Positions 43,256 to 51,206 of a stretch of 64,000 nucleotides of DNA are shown in pieces. The stretch is from Arthrobacter sp. C2 (GTDB lineage: Bacteria; Actinomycetota; Actinomycetes; Actinomycetales; Micrococcaceae). The position numbers and the translations under genes are program-made. Positions within the stretch are counted from its first letter, which is position 1. Every line of letters begins with the position of its first letter. The notes under the pieces were generated by a model. It was not told the DNA's origin. It ran no database searches and worked only from the letters and a program-made list of their open reading frames with translations. The stretch spans positions 1,550,001 to 1,614,000 of the forward strand of contig CP042428.1 of assembly GCA_024207135.1 (NCBI GenBank), read 5' to 3'.

Positions 43256-44276
43256 AGTCATCCTCATCGCCGCGCTTGATGGTGATCTCGCCGCTGGCTT
43301 CCAGCGCCCGGATCGATTGGACGACGTCGGCGCGGGCCTCCTCGACCTGCGAGAGGCGGACCTTGCCCATGGAGGAGATTTCCGCGTCAAGGATTTCCTT
43401 GGTGCGGTCGGAGATGTTGGCGCGGATGGTTTCCTCGACCTCGGCCGCCGCGCCCTTGAGCGCGAAGGCCAGCGTGGTCGGGTCGACCCCGCGCAGCACG
43501 CGCTGGACGTCGCGGCGTTCGAACTTGACCAGGTCCGCGAAGGAGAGCATGCGCGAGCGGACTTCCTCGGCCAGCTCGGGGTCCCGTTCGTCCAGGGAGG
43601 CCAGCAGGTCCTTCTCCATCGTGACGTCCGAGCGATTCAGGATGTCCACCAGGGGCTGGATCCCCCCGACGGTCTCGAGCGGTTCGTGGCTCGTCATGAC
43701 CGATCCGGTGCGCTTCTTCAATTCCTCCGCGACCACGCGCACCGCCTCAGGCACCGCGGTGCCCATGGTGGCCAGGGCCCTGGCGGTGTCGGTGCGGGCC
43801 GGGCCCTCGAACCCGGCCAGCACCACCGAGGCGACCTCGGGACGCAGGTGGGCCAACACCAGGGCAATGGTTTGGGGCAGTTCCCCGTCGAGCAGCGAGG
43901 CGATGTGCGCCGGGTCGCTGCCGTCGAGGAACTCGAAGGTCATTCCTGACATCGAGGAGGACAGCCGGTTCATCACCGTGGTCGCCTTTTCGCTGCCGAA
44001 GGAGGCTTCCAGCAGGCCCGCCGCCACGTCCCGGCCGCCGCGCGCGGTGGGCTTGCCGGAGGTGGCCATCTCGTGGATCTCGTCGATGGTGTCTTCGATC
44101 GTCCCGGCGTCGATACGGCGCAGGCGCACCAGTTCGGCGGCAATCTCGTCGGCCTCGAACTCGGTGAATTGGCGCATGACCTCGGCCGCGTGGTGCTGGT
44201 CCAGCTGCATCAGCACGATCGCGGCCTTTTGGATGCCGGTCAGCTTTCGGGCTGCATTGCTTGGGTCCTGTTTCAT
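43245..44276 (-). CDS. fliG: Flagellar motor switch protein FliG
   Basis: 343 residues, full length. N domain (LTGIQKAAIVLMQLDQHHAAEVMRQFTEFE), middle domain (HPQTIALVL-like, here LPQTIALVLAHLRPEVASVVL) and C domain (LVKFERRDVQRVLRGVDPTTLAFALKGA) with the charged torque helix are all present. It meets MotA and drives rotation. Overlaps fliF by 4 bases and fliH by about 11. Confidence 0.96.
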   Translation of the reverse strand: MKQDPSNAARKLTGIQKAAIVLMQLDQHHAAEVMRQFTEFEADEIAAELVRLRRIDAGTIEDTIDEIHEMATSGKPTARGGRDVAAGLLEASFGSEKATTVMNRLSSSMSGMTFEFLDGSDPAHIASLLDGELPQTIALVLAHLRPEVASVVLAGFEGPARTDTARALATMGTAVPEAVRVVAEELKKRTGSVMTSHEPLETVGGIQPLVDILNRSDVTMEKDLLASLDERDPELAEEVRSRMLSFADLVKFERRDVQRVLRGVDPTTLAFALKGAAAEVEETIRANISDRTKEILDAEISSMGKVRLSQVEEARADVVQSIRALEASGEITIKRGDEDDYVL

Positions 44277-45865
44277 TCGTTGCCCCTATCGTCCATCACG
44301 GAGCGCAGGTAGTCGGCCATCTTGGCCGGGTCGCTGGCGGCCAGGGCCGAGAGCTCGTCGCGCTTGACGTGGTGCGGGGTCGCCAGCGCGAGTGCCGGTT
44401 CCGGGATGGGCACCTGGCTGATGGCCATCGTCTCGGGGTTCGTGACCGCGGCGGGAGCGGGCGGCAGCGGGGCGAATTCGCGGAATTCGCCCAGGTCGAC
44501 CGGTTCCCGGTTTTGCTTGTTGCGCCGCACGTACAGCGCGTAGACGGTTGCCAGCAGCAGGGCCAGGGCGATGACCCCGCCGATGATCAGGTTCTTCTGC
44601 AGGGCGGCGTTGCGCGCGGCTGTCTCCGCGGCGGCGGCCGCGGCCAGGGCGTCCTGCGCGGCGGTGGCTGCGTCCGCGTTGAACGGGACCACCGAGACGT
44701 TGACGGTGTCGTTGCGCTCGGTGTCGATGCCCGCCGCGGTGCTGACCATCTGGGTGATCTCGGGGATGTCCAGACCCTGGGCGGCCGCGGCATCCAGGGC
44801 GACGGACACGCTCTGGCGGTTGAGCGTGCCGGAGGGGATCAATCGGTTTTCGGTCACCTTGTTCACCGCATTGGTGCGTTGGGTGTCGGTGGAGTTGAAG
44901 GTTCCCTCGCCGTTGGACCCACCGGGCACCGCTATGTTGTCCGGTCCCAGTATCCCGGCTCCGGCACCGCCGCTGCCCTCGTATTCTTCTTCCTTGCTTG
45001 ACTCGGTCAACGCGGGGTTGCCTTCGGGGTTGGTGAAGGATTCCTCGGTGCGTTCGGCCGATTCCAGGGAGAGATCCGCGGCGACGGCCACCGTGGCGTT
45101 GCCCGGGCCCACCACGCGGTCCAGCATTCCCTGGATGACCGAAGCGACCCGGGATTCGTAGTCGGCTGTTTGCTTCTCGGCCCCTCCGGTGAGCCCGACG
45201 CCTGCGGCGGAGAGCAGCTTGCCGGTGGAATCCACGACCGAGATGTCTTCGGCCTTCATGCCGTCTACGGCCGAGGAGGTCAAATGGACGATGGATTGGA
45301 CCTGGCTGCTGGTGAGGTTTACGTTCGGCTTGGTCTCGACGAAGATCGAGGCCGTGGGGTTTGTCTTGGAATCCACGAAAACGGTTTGTTCTGGGATGGC
45401 CAGCTTCACCGAGGCGAGCTTGATGCCGTCCATGGCACCGATAGTGGTGGCCAGTTCTCCCTCGAGGGCGCGCTTGTAGGTGATGGACTGCTGGAATTCG
45501 CTCGAAGTCACGCCCATGTCGTCAAGCAGCGAGTAGCCGCTGGTTCCGGCGCTGGGCATCCCTGCGGCGGCGGCTTTGAGCCGCGAGTCGTAGACGTTGG
45601 CCTCGGGCACCAGGATGGTGCCCCCTCCCCCGGTCAGCTCATAGGGAACCGCATCGGCCTGGAGCTGTTCGACGATGCCCGCGGCATCCTCCGGCGCAAG
45701 ACCAGTGAACAGCGGGGTCAGCTTGGGTTGGCTCATGAAGGCCACCAAGGCAATGGAGCCCAGGACCAGGACGGCGACCCCGATCAGGGCGATGGTGCGC
45801 TGGGCCAGGGAAAAGCCGCGCACGGCATCGAGTGCCTTGGTCACGGGCGCTGGAACGTTAGCCAC
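44273..45865 (-). CDS. fliF: Flagellar MS-ring protein FliF
   Basis: 530 residues. Membrane helices at about 18-43 and 443-463 flank the periplasmic ring-building motifs (TPLFTGLAPEDAAGIVEQLQADAVPYEL, then LLDDMGVTSSEFQQSITYKRALEGEL, then SASIFVETKP-type). The C-terminal FliG-binding tail ends in LRSVMDDRGNE. It is the assembly base of the basal body. Starts inside the fliE stop. Confidence 0.96.
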   Translation of the reverse strand: MANVPAPVTKALDAVRGFSLAQRTIALIGVAVLVLGSIALVAFMSQPKLTPLFTGLAPEDAAGIVEQLQADAVPYELTGGGGTILVPEANVYDSRLKAAAAGMPSAGTSGYSLLDDMGVTSSEFQQSITYKRALEGELATTIGAMDGIKLASVKLAIPEQTVFVDSKTNPTASIFVETKPNVNLTSSQVQSIVHLTSSAVDGMKAEDISVVDSTGKLLSAAGVGLTGGAEKQTADYESRVASVIQGMLDRVVGPGNATVAVAADLSLESAERTEESFTNPEGNPALTESSKEEEYEGSGGAGAGILGPDNIAVPGGSNGEGTFNSTDTQRTNAVNKVTENRLIPSGTLNRQSVSVALDAAAAQGLDIPEITQMVSTAAGIDTERNDTVNVSVVPFNADAATAAQDALAAAAAAETAARNAALQKNLIIGGVIALALLLATVYALYVRRNKQNREPVDLGEFREFAPLPPAPAAVTNPETMAISQVPIPEPALALATPHHVKRDELSALAASDPAKMADYLRSVMDDRGNE

Positions 45866-46173
45866 TAGGCTTGCATCCTCATGATTTCGTTGAAGGCCTC
45901 AACACCGCGGTTGCGGAAGGTGGACACCATTTCCAGGGCGACCGCGGAACGCGTCGAGGCAAGCGTGGCCGCGTGGATGTCGGTCAGGTCCCCGGTCACT
46001 GCCTTGATCGAAAGATCATTCGAGGTGGCCTGCAGGGACTGGACCGAATCCACGGCCCCACCCAGAGCGGTGGCGAAGGCCGAGCCGTCGGTGGACGGCG
46101 TTCCGGCGGCGCGCAGGTAGCCGGTGGGCAGGGTGGGGCTGACGCCCGCGACTGGGCCGATTTCGAAGGCCAT
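45865..46173 (-). CDS. fliE: Flagellar basal body protein FliE
   Basis: 102 residues from the ATG at 46173. The FliE core FATALGGAVDSVQSLQATSNDLSIKAVTGDLTDIHAATLASTRSAVALEMVSTFRNRGVEAFNEIMRMQA is complete to the conserved RMQ end. It joins the MS ring to the rod. Confidence 0.94.
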   Translation of the reverse strand: MAFEIGPVAGVSPTLPTGYLRAAGTPSTDGSAFATALGGAVDSVQSLQATSNDLSIKAVTGDLTDIHAATLASTRSAVALEMVSTFRNRGVEAFNEIMRMQA

Positions 46174-46565
46174 TATTGGTTGCGTCCGATCTGAAGTGCT
46201 GCCTGGTAGGTTTCCTTGGCGCGGTCCACCACGGCCGCGTTGACCTGGTATCCGCGCTGCGCCATGATCAGGCTTCCCATCTGCTCGGACATATCGATGT
46301 CCGGGTAGCGGACGTTGCCCTCGGCATCGGCCAGCGGGTGGTCCGGTTCGTGGACGATGCGCCCGGCCGCGTCCCCCAGCTCTGTCCCGGCAACGTAGAC
46401 CCCGGTGTTTTCGGCACCGGCCTGGGCCAGGACATAGCGGGCCCGGAAGGCGTCGCCGTCGGTGGAGGTGGCTGTGTTGGCGTTGGCGAGGTTGTCGGAA
46501 ACGGCGTCGAGCCACTTGCGGTGGACAGTCAGCGCGGTTCCCGCGATTCCGATGGCGTCAAACAT
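46173..46565 (-). CDS. flgC: Flagellar rod protein FlgC
   Basis: 130 residues. The start FDAIGIAGTALTVHRKWLDAVSDNLANANT is the rod signature, and MSEQMGSLIMAQRGYQVNAAVVDRAKETYQAALQI the C-terminal helix. A proximal rod subunit. It shares a base with the flgB stop and the fliE start (TAATG junctions). Confidence 0.95.
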   Translation of the reverse strand: MFDAIGIAGTALTVHRKWLDAVSDNLANANTATSTDGDAFRARYVLAQAGAENTGVYVAGTELGDAAGRIVHEPDHPLADAEGNVRYPDIDMSEQMGSLIMAQRGYQVNAAVVDRAKETYQAALQIGRNQ

Positions 46566-46906
46566 TAGTTGCTCCGAAGTGCAGTGCGGATGGAGTTGAA
46601 GGGCCCGGAAGCCGCCTGGGTGGCGAACTGGTAGCGCAGCACGGTGTCGATGTTGGACAGCGTCTCGGTATCCAGGTTCACGTTGTTTCCGTCAAGGCGC
46701 GTGGGCTCCAGCGAGGTGGACGTGGTTGCGGCAACGTGGCCGTTGCCCTCGGACACGGACTTGGCCAGGGCGGATTCGAACTCGACACGGCGGGCGTGGT
46801 AGCCGGGGGTGTTGACGTTCGCGATGTTGTTGGCGATGGCACGCTGACGCAGAGCCAGGCCGTCCAGCGCGCTTTCCAGCGCCAGGGACGTGACGGAATC
46901 GAACAC
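46565..46906 (-). CDS. flgB: Flagellar rod protein FlgB
   Basis: 113 residues from a GTG at 46906 with GGAG nine bases upstream; a longer frame to 46951 exists but adds non-FlgB sequence. ALESALDGLALRQRAIANNIANVNTPGYHARRVEFESAL is the family signature. First gene of a 12-gene operon running to flgE, with a sigma-28-type promoter about 80 bases upstream. Confidence 0.94.
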   Translation of the reverse strand: MFDSVTSLALESALDGLALRQRAIANNIANVNTPGYHARRVEFESALAKSVSEGNGHVAATTSTSLEPTRLDGNNVNLDTETLSNIDTVLRYQFATQAASGPFNSIRTALRSN

Positions 46907-46983
46907 GACGAATTGCTCCAGGGTCGGTGCGTGGCCCATCCGTGGGCGCAAAAGGAAAGTGAGCTATCCGTGCTCTTCCTAGA

Positions 46984-47010
46984 CCATCGGCCGATGTCAG
47001 CTAACCGTTA
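46984..47010 (-). promoter_or_regulatory. Sigma-28-type promoter, flgB operon, with overlapping palindrome
   Basis: On the - strand, TAACGGTT (47010-47003), an 11-base spacer, GCCGATGG (46991-46984). The -35 lies in a perfect 17-base palindrome, CAGCTAAC-C-GTTAGCTG (46998-47014), a possible operator. Confidence 0.8.
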
Positions 47011-47020
47011 GCTGTTTGCT

Positions 47021-47350
47021 CTATCCGATTGAATCCAGGTAGATGGACGTCTGCCCGGTGTCCCGGGGAACGGAGTCGACGGCGCGCAGCTGCTTCATGG
47101 TGGCCTCGCGGCGCTGTTCGAGCAGCGGGGCCAGTCCCTGCATCTGGGAGAGCAAGTCCGCGGCCCGCGGTGCGAGCTCCTGCGGGATCTCGCCTAGGCC
47201 TTCAGGCGGGTGCCACGGAGCGACGGGCAGTTCCAGCAGCAGGGATTCTTCCGCGGCGGCCGAGCGCAGCGCTGCCACGTGGGCCTCCAGCTCCTCGAGG
47301 AACCACTCCCAGGAACCGGAGCTGTGGTGCGGGTCCGGGCTATCAGCCAA
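47021..47350 (-). CDS. Small helical flagellar-locus protein of unknown role
   Basis: 109 residues, overlapping the fliS stop by 8 bases. Mostly helical and acidic, with two helices (WEWFLEELEAHVAALRSAAAEE and LLSQMQGLAPLLEQRREATMKQL) around a Pro-rich middle. Size, coupling to fliD-fliS and helix content resemble FliT-type chaperones of FliD, but I do not see convincing sequence identity. Last gene before the flgB promoter. Confidence 0.7.
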   Translation of the reverse strand: MADSPDPHHSSGSWEWFLEELEAHVAALRSAAAEESLLLELPVAPWHPPEGLGEIPQELAPRAADLLSQMQGLAPLLEQRREATMKQLRAVDSVPRDTGQTSIYLDSIG

Positions 47351-47753
47351 TGTGTTCGCCGCCGGCTACGGGTGCGGCAGGTGCAGCCGCGGCCTCGTGC
47401 CAGGTCTGGCGCAACGGTTCCATCAGCGTGATGGCTTGGCGGGTCAATGCCGGGTCGCGCTTGATGTTGGCTTCGATGAGCAGCTGGGTGGCGAAGGCGT
47501 AAATGCTGTGCAACTGCGTAGCCCCCGACCAGACATCGCTGTTCAGGGAGGAAATCAGTTCGGCAATGATCGACTGGGCGTGCACCAGGTTTTCCGAGGC
47601 CACCGACCACTGCCCAGCCTGCTGGGCGGCTTCGGCCCGGTTCAAGTCAAGCAGCAGGCGATCGTAGAGCATGGTGAGCAGGCGCGCGGGGCTCGCCGAA
47701 AGGATCGCCTCGCGGTTGAGCTGCGCACGTTTCAGGGCCGGGTTCATCATCAC
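47343..47753 (-). CDS. fliS: Flagellin export chaperone FliS
   Basis: 136 residues. AILSASPARLLTMLYDRLLLDLNRAEAA is the FliS signature, followed by the helical bundle (LIEANIKRDPALTRQAITLMEPLRQTWHEA). It holds flagellin unfolded for export. Overlaps the fliD stop by 4 bases. In Bacillus, FliS also takes part in the CsrA-FliW-flagellin loop. Confidence 0.95.
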   Translation of the reverse strand: MMMNPALKRAQLNREAILSASPARLLTMLYDRLLLDLNRAEAAQQAGQWSVASENLVHAQSIIAELISSLNSDVWSGATQLHSIYAFATQLLIEANIKRDPALTRQAITLMEPLRQTWHEAAAAPAAPVAGGEHIG

Positions 47754-49054
47754 TTCTTCTGCGTGGTCGGGAGCGAGGCCAGCTGGGAGGCCAGGTATGA
47801 CTGTTGCGAGTTGAGGTTGCTCAACTGCACTTCCAAGGACGAGTAGATCCGCTTCAGTGTGGCCTCGCGGCTGTTCAGTCGGCGGTCCCAGTCAAGGATC
47901 TGTGTGTCTAGGCGAGAGACCATCGATTCCTGGCCCTTGATCCTGGAGGTGATGGCCCCGTCGTACTTGTCGGACATGTTCGAAGCAACCGTGGAGACGC
48001 GCGAGGAGATGGTGCTGAGCACCGATTCGACGCGGGCGGGGTCCTCGGTCAGGGCCTTGGAGAACTTCTCGGCGTCGAACTCGAGTTTTCCGTCCTTGGT
48101 GATGGAAATTCCGATTTCCGACGGGGACTTCGAATCGATCGGCATGATGGCGGCATCCATGATGCGCTGCTTCACGTCGCGTGCGGTGCTGTCGCCGGTG
48201 AAGATCATGCCCTTGGTGGCGCCGCCGGTGCCCGAGGTGACGGACGAGTTCGTGGCAAGGAACTTGAATAGATCGTTCAAGGAATCGACCAGGTCCGAGG
48301 CGACCTTCGAGGTGGCCTCGTTGTCGCGATCGATCGAAACCGTCACCGGCTCGGTCGATACTTTCGAAACGGTGACATCGACCCCGGGCAGGAGTGCCGC
48401 AAAGGTGTTTGTGGACGAGGTGATCGTCTGTTCGGCGGCGGTGCCGGCCCAAAGCGTGGCTTCGGCGTCCTGCGCCGCCCGGATCTGGGTCATCGGAACG
48501 GTGGTTCCAGAAATTTTGAAGGCGTTCTCTGCACCGGTTTCGGCTGCGGAGAACTGCACGCGGTACTCCCCGTTGCCGGCAGAAACCTTGACCGCCTTGA
48601 CTCCGGTATCCGAGGCGTTCACTGCGGCAATGATGTCATCGAGGGAGCTCGATATGGCCGTGATGACCGTGTCGGCGCCACCCGCGGCGATGGTAAAGGA
48701 CGAGACGTCCCATTCGGTGACGGGATCGGATACCTGCAGCTGGCTTTGGGCGAGTTTGTCGACCGTCAGGTCGAGGGTGCCCGAGGTGGCCCCGGTGGAG
48801 GTCGTGACTTTCAGGCCTTCGGAGCTTCCCGCGGTGTTGAACAGCTGGAGCGACTCGGGTTTGGCCAGCTTCGTCGTCAGTGTGGCCAGGTCTGCAACCT
48901 TGGTGTTCAATGCCTGAAGGGCTGCGACCATGGTCTTGGTGGCGCTGACCTTGTTTTTCAGGATGGCCTGCGGGATCGCTTCGACCTGCATCAGGGATTT
49001 GATCAGCGAGGTGGTATCCAGCCCGCTGGCGAGTCCGTCGAGTGCCAGGCCCAT
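47750..49054 (-). CDS. fliD: Flagellar filament cap protein FliD
   Basis: 434 residues from the ATG at 49054 (GGAG just upstream). N-terminal FliD part (LDGLASGLDTTSLIKSLMQVEAIPQAILKNKVSATKTMVAALQALNTKVADL), a variable middle, and the C-terminal FliD_C coil (YDGAITSRIKGQESMVSRLDTQILDWDRRLNSREATLKRIYSSLEVQLSNLNSQQSYLASQL). It caps the filament and folds flagellin. No sigma-28-like site was found directly upstream; a large hairpin separates it from fliC. Confidence 0.95.
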   Translation of the reverse strand: MGLALDGLASGLDTTSLIKSLMQVEAIPQAILKNKVSATKTMVAALQALNTKVADLATLTTKLAKPESLQLFNTAGSSEGLKVTTSTGATSGTLDLTVDKLAQSQLQVSDPVTEWDVSSFTIAAGGADTVITAISSSLDDIIAAVNASDTGVKAVKVSAGNGEYRVQFSAAETGAENAFKISGTTVPMTQIRAAQDAEATLWAGTAAEQTITSSTNTFAALLPGVDVTVSKVSTEPVTVSIDRDNEATSKVASDLVDSLNDLFKFLATNSSVTSGTGGATKGMIFTGDSTARDVKQRIMDAAIMPIDSKSPSEIGISITKDGKLEFDAEKFSKALTEDPARVESVLSTISSRVSTVASNMSDKYDGAITSRIKGQESMVSRLDTQILDWDRRLNSREATLKRIYSSLEVQLSNLNSQQSYLASQLASLPTTQKK

Positions 49055-49092
49055 GTATTCTCCGCTTTCTAGCTGTGGTGTGGATACCGCGA

Positions 49093-49144
49093 ATCTCCCG
49101 TGGCAGCCACCGAACTCAATGAGTCGGCACCTGCCACGGGAGAT
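49093..49144 (-). terminator. fliC terminator candidate
   Basis: A 14-bp perfect outer stem (49093-49106 with 49131-49144; outer bases ATCTCCCGTGGCAG) and an inner CCGA..CTCA/TGAG..TCGG stem. It lies between the fliC stop and the fliD start. Confidence 0.7.
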
Positions 49145-49218
49145 CGATGGTTGCTTGGCGCAGGCCCTAGACCATCCGTGGCCCAGTAGCTGCTTGGTTG
49201 CCAAGCGGCGTTGGATGA

Positions 49219-50055
49219 TTAGCCGAGAAGCTGCAGGACACCCTGGTTGGACTGGTTTGCCTGCGCGAGCATGGCGGTACCGGCCTGGGAGAGGATGTTC
49301 GAGCGGGTGAAGTTCACCATTTCGCCAGCCATGTCGACGTCGCGGATACGGGACTCTGCAGCCTGCAGGTTCTCGCGGGTGACGTTGAGAGAGTTGATGG
49401 TGGATTCAAAGCGGTTCTGCACGGCGCCGAGGCTGGCTCGCGAGGTCGACGTTGCCTTGATGGCACTGTCGATCAAAGTTATCGTCGCGGTTGCTTCGGC
49501 GGCTGTGGCAACTTTGAAGTCAGTTGCGCCTGTGGCCGAGCCCATGGCGCCGATGTCAGTTGCGACATTGGCCAGCGTCAACGAGATAACATCGTTGGCC
49601 GTGTCACCCGCACCAACTTGGAAGCTCAGGGTGTCGCCCTTGAGGACTTCGATGCCGTTGAAGTTGGTTCCCTGGGTGATACGGTCTAGTTCTTTGCCGA
49701 GCTGGTCCGCTTCAGCCTTGATTGCAAGACGGGAATCATCGTTGTTCGAGTCGTTACCGCCCTGGACAGCGAGGTCGCGCATGCGCTGCAGGATGGAGTG
49801 CACCTCGGTCAGGGCACCTTCAGCAGTCTGGATGACCGAGATGCCATCCTGCGCGTTACGTGCCGCAACATTCATGCCGTTGACCTGTGCGCGGAGCCCC
49901 TCGGAGATTGACAGACCTGCAGCATCGTCGGCTGCGCGGTTGATGCGCAGGCCTGAGGAAAGCTTCTCCAGCGACTTGGAGAGGTCGTTCTGCGTGTTGG
50001 AAAGGTTGCGGTGAGCATTCAGCGCCGCGATGTTGGTGTTGATCTGCATACCCAT
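49219..50055 (-). CDS. fliC: Flagellin
   Basis: 278 residues, a short flagellin. The D0/D1 N-terminal block (MQINTNIAALNAHRNL, LEKLSSGLRINRAADDAAGLSISEGLRAQVNGM) and C-terminal block (NVTRENLQAAESRIRDVDMAGEMVNFTRSNILSQAGTAMLAQANQSNQGVLQLLG) are canonical; only about 70 variable residues lie between, so D2/D3 are minimal. ATG at 50055, with GGAGG eight bases upstream. The leader has a GGA-loop hairpin and a GGA in the ribosome site, pointing to CsrA control. Sigma-28-type promoter at 50118-50144. Single flagellin gene in the window. Confidence 0.98.
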   Translation of the reverse strand: MGMQINTNIAALNAHRNLSNTQNDLSKSLEKLSSGLRINRAADDAAGLSISEGLRAQVNGMNVAARNAQDGISVIQTAEGALTEVHSILQRMRDLAVQGGNDSNNDDSRLAIKAEADQLGKELDRITQGTNFNGIEVLKGDTLSFQVGAGDTANDVISLTLANVATDIGAMGSATGATDFKVATAAEATATITLIDSAIKATSTSRASLGAVQNRFESTINSLNVTRENLQAAESRIRDVDMAGEMVNFTRSNILSQAGTAMLAQANQSNQGVLQLLG

Positions 50056-50062
50056 GGTGATT

Positions 50063-50106
50063 TCCTCCGTGAGACGGGTGTATGTACCAAGGTCCGTCCG
50101 TGGACC
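50063..50106 (-). promoter_or_regulatory. Predicted CsrA-binding leader of fliC
   Basis: On the - strand, GGTCC (50106-50102) and GGACC (50095-50091) enclose the loop ACGGAC, placing GGA in a hairpin loop as CsrA prefers. A second GGA is in CACGGAGGAAA, the fliC ribosome site (50068-50063 core). Two sites, one over the Shine-Dalgarno, is the hag leader plan in Bacillus. Confidence 0.6.
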
Positions 50107-50117
50107 TCAATCACCGA

Positions 50118-50144
50118 CTATCGACCACCGAACAAGGACGGTTA
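50118..50144 (-). promoter_or_regulatory. Sigma-28-type promoter, fliC
   Basis: On the - strand, TAACCGTC (50144-50137), an 11-base spacer, GTCGATAG (50125-50118). Predicted leader about 56 bases. Confidence 0.75.
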
Positions 50145-50172
50145 GCAGTTACGGGAAATAGGTGTTGGGCCT

Positions 50173-50985
50173 CTACGCCGAAGGCCAGACCGGCTGCCCG
50201 GCCAACCGCACGATGCCCCCGGCAACGCGCTCACCGAAGTCCTTCAGGTACTGCTCCCGCCGCTGGGTGGCCGCCCTGGTGAGGCTGGATTCCGGCAGGG
50301 GTTCCTGGTCCGGGATGTAGCGCGTTTGCAGACCTTCATACAGCAGCTTCATGGCCGCGGTGCGCCGCTGGGATACGGCCGAGTGCGTGACCCCCATTTC
50401 GGTTGCGAGTTCCTTCACGGTAGAACCCTCGAAGTAGATGCGTTCGATGACCACGCGCAGGTTCTCCGGCAGCGCCGCGACGGCGTCGCGGATGACCTTG
50501 GTGCGTTCGGATTCGAGCAATGATTCTTCCGGGGTCTCGATGCCGGAAGAGAGGTAGTCGTTCATGGTGTCATCGATCGCCACCACGGTACGTGCCGAGT
50601 CGCTCAAGATCGCCAGAGTAGTCGTCTGGTCAAGGCCCAGCGCCTCGGACAGTTCGGCAACCGAGGGAGTTCGCCCCAGCGCGGCTGTCAAGGAATCCTG
50701 GACGGTGCGCGTTTCGGTGATTTTCTTGCGTGCCCCACGCGTCGCCCAATCGTTTGAGCGCATGTCATCGGCAAAGGCACCCACGATGCGCCGCCGGGCG
50801 TAGGCCCCGAAAGGAACCCCGAGGGTGTCGTCAAAGGAATCCGCCGCGGTGATCAGGGCAATGGCCCCCACCGACGCCAAATCTTCACGCGAGAGATGCG
50901 TCGCCTTCGCGCATAGTTCCGCCGCGAGGTAACCTACCAGTGGAAGGTTTTCCAATACCATCTGGTTGCGTACTTGTCGCTCCAA
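50173..50985 (-). CDS. fliA: Flagellar sigma factor FliA (sigma-28 type)
   Basis: 270 residues from a TTG at 50985 with AGGA eight bases upstream. Region 2 (about 8-80: LVGYLAAELCAKATHLSREDLASVGAIALITAADSFDD...FGAYARRRIVGAFADDMRSNDWATRGARKKI), region 3 (about 95-130: LTAALGRTPSVAELSEALGLD) and region 4 with its HTH (about 175-225: LPENLRVVIERIYFEGSTVKELATEMGVTHSAVSQRRTAAMKLL) are in order, as in FliA/WhiG-type factors. It should read the TAAC...GCCGA sites found here. An extra 40-residue C-terminal tail is present. No flgM anti-sigma gene is seen nearby. Confidence 0.9.
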   Translation of the reverse strand: MERQVRNQMVLENLPLVGYLAAELCAKATHLSREDLASVGAIALITAADSFDDTLGVPFGAYARRRIVGAFADDMRSNDWATRGARKKITETRTVQDSLTAALGRTPSVAELSEALGLDQTTTLAILSDSARTVVAIDDTMNDYLSSGIETPEESLLESERTKVIRDAVAALPENLRVVIERIYFEGSTVKELATEMGVTHSAVSQRRTAAMKLLYEGLQTRYIPDQEPLPESSLTRAATQRREQYLKDFGERVAGGIVRLAGQPVWPSA

Positions 50986-51094
50986 CCGGATCGTCCTTGT
51001 CCATTTGAGTGATCAAAAGTCCAGAAGCTATCGCCTCTGGCCAACTAGCCATTTTCCCCAAATGCGTATTTCCCCAAGAACAGATGTTAGCCGC

Positions 51095-51121
51095 ATTTCG
51101 GCCTAAATGGCTCGTTGGTTA
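51095..51121 (-). promoter_or_regulatory. Possible sigma-28-type promoter of fliA
   Basis: On the - strand, TAACCAAC (51121-51114), an 11-base spacer, GCCGAAAT (51102-51095). Weaker match than the others. Its -35 is back to back with that of flgN. Confidence 0.5.
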
Positions 51122-51123
51122 AC

Positions 51124-51150
51124 TAACGTTCACTTTGTGTCGGCCGATAG
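51124..51150 (+). promoter_or_regulatory. Sigma-28-type promoter, flgN-flgK-flgL-fliW
   Basis: TAACGTTC (51124-51131), an 11-base spacer, GCCGATAG (51143-51150). The closest match to the classical consensus in the window; leader about 50 bases. Confidence 0.85.
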
Positions 51151-51206
51151 ACTCCTATGACTGGGGAAATTATTGGGGGCACAACAGTTTTGGAGAGATA
51201 AAAATC

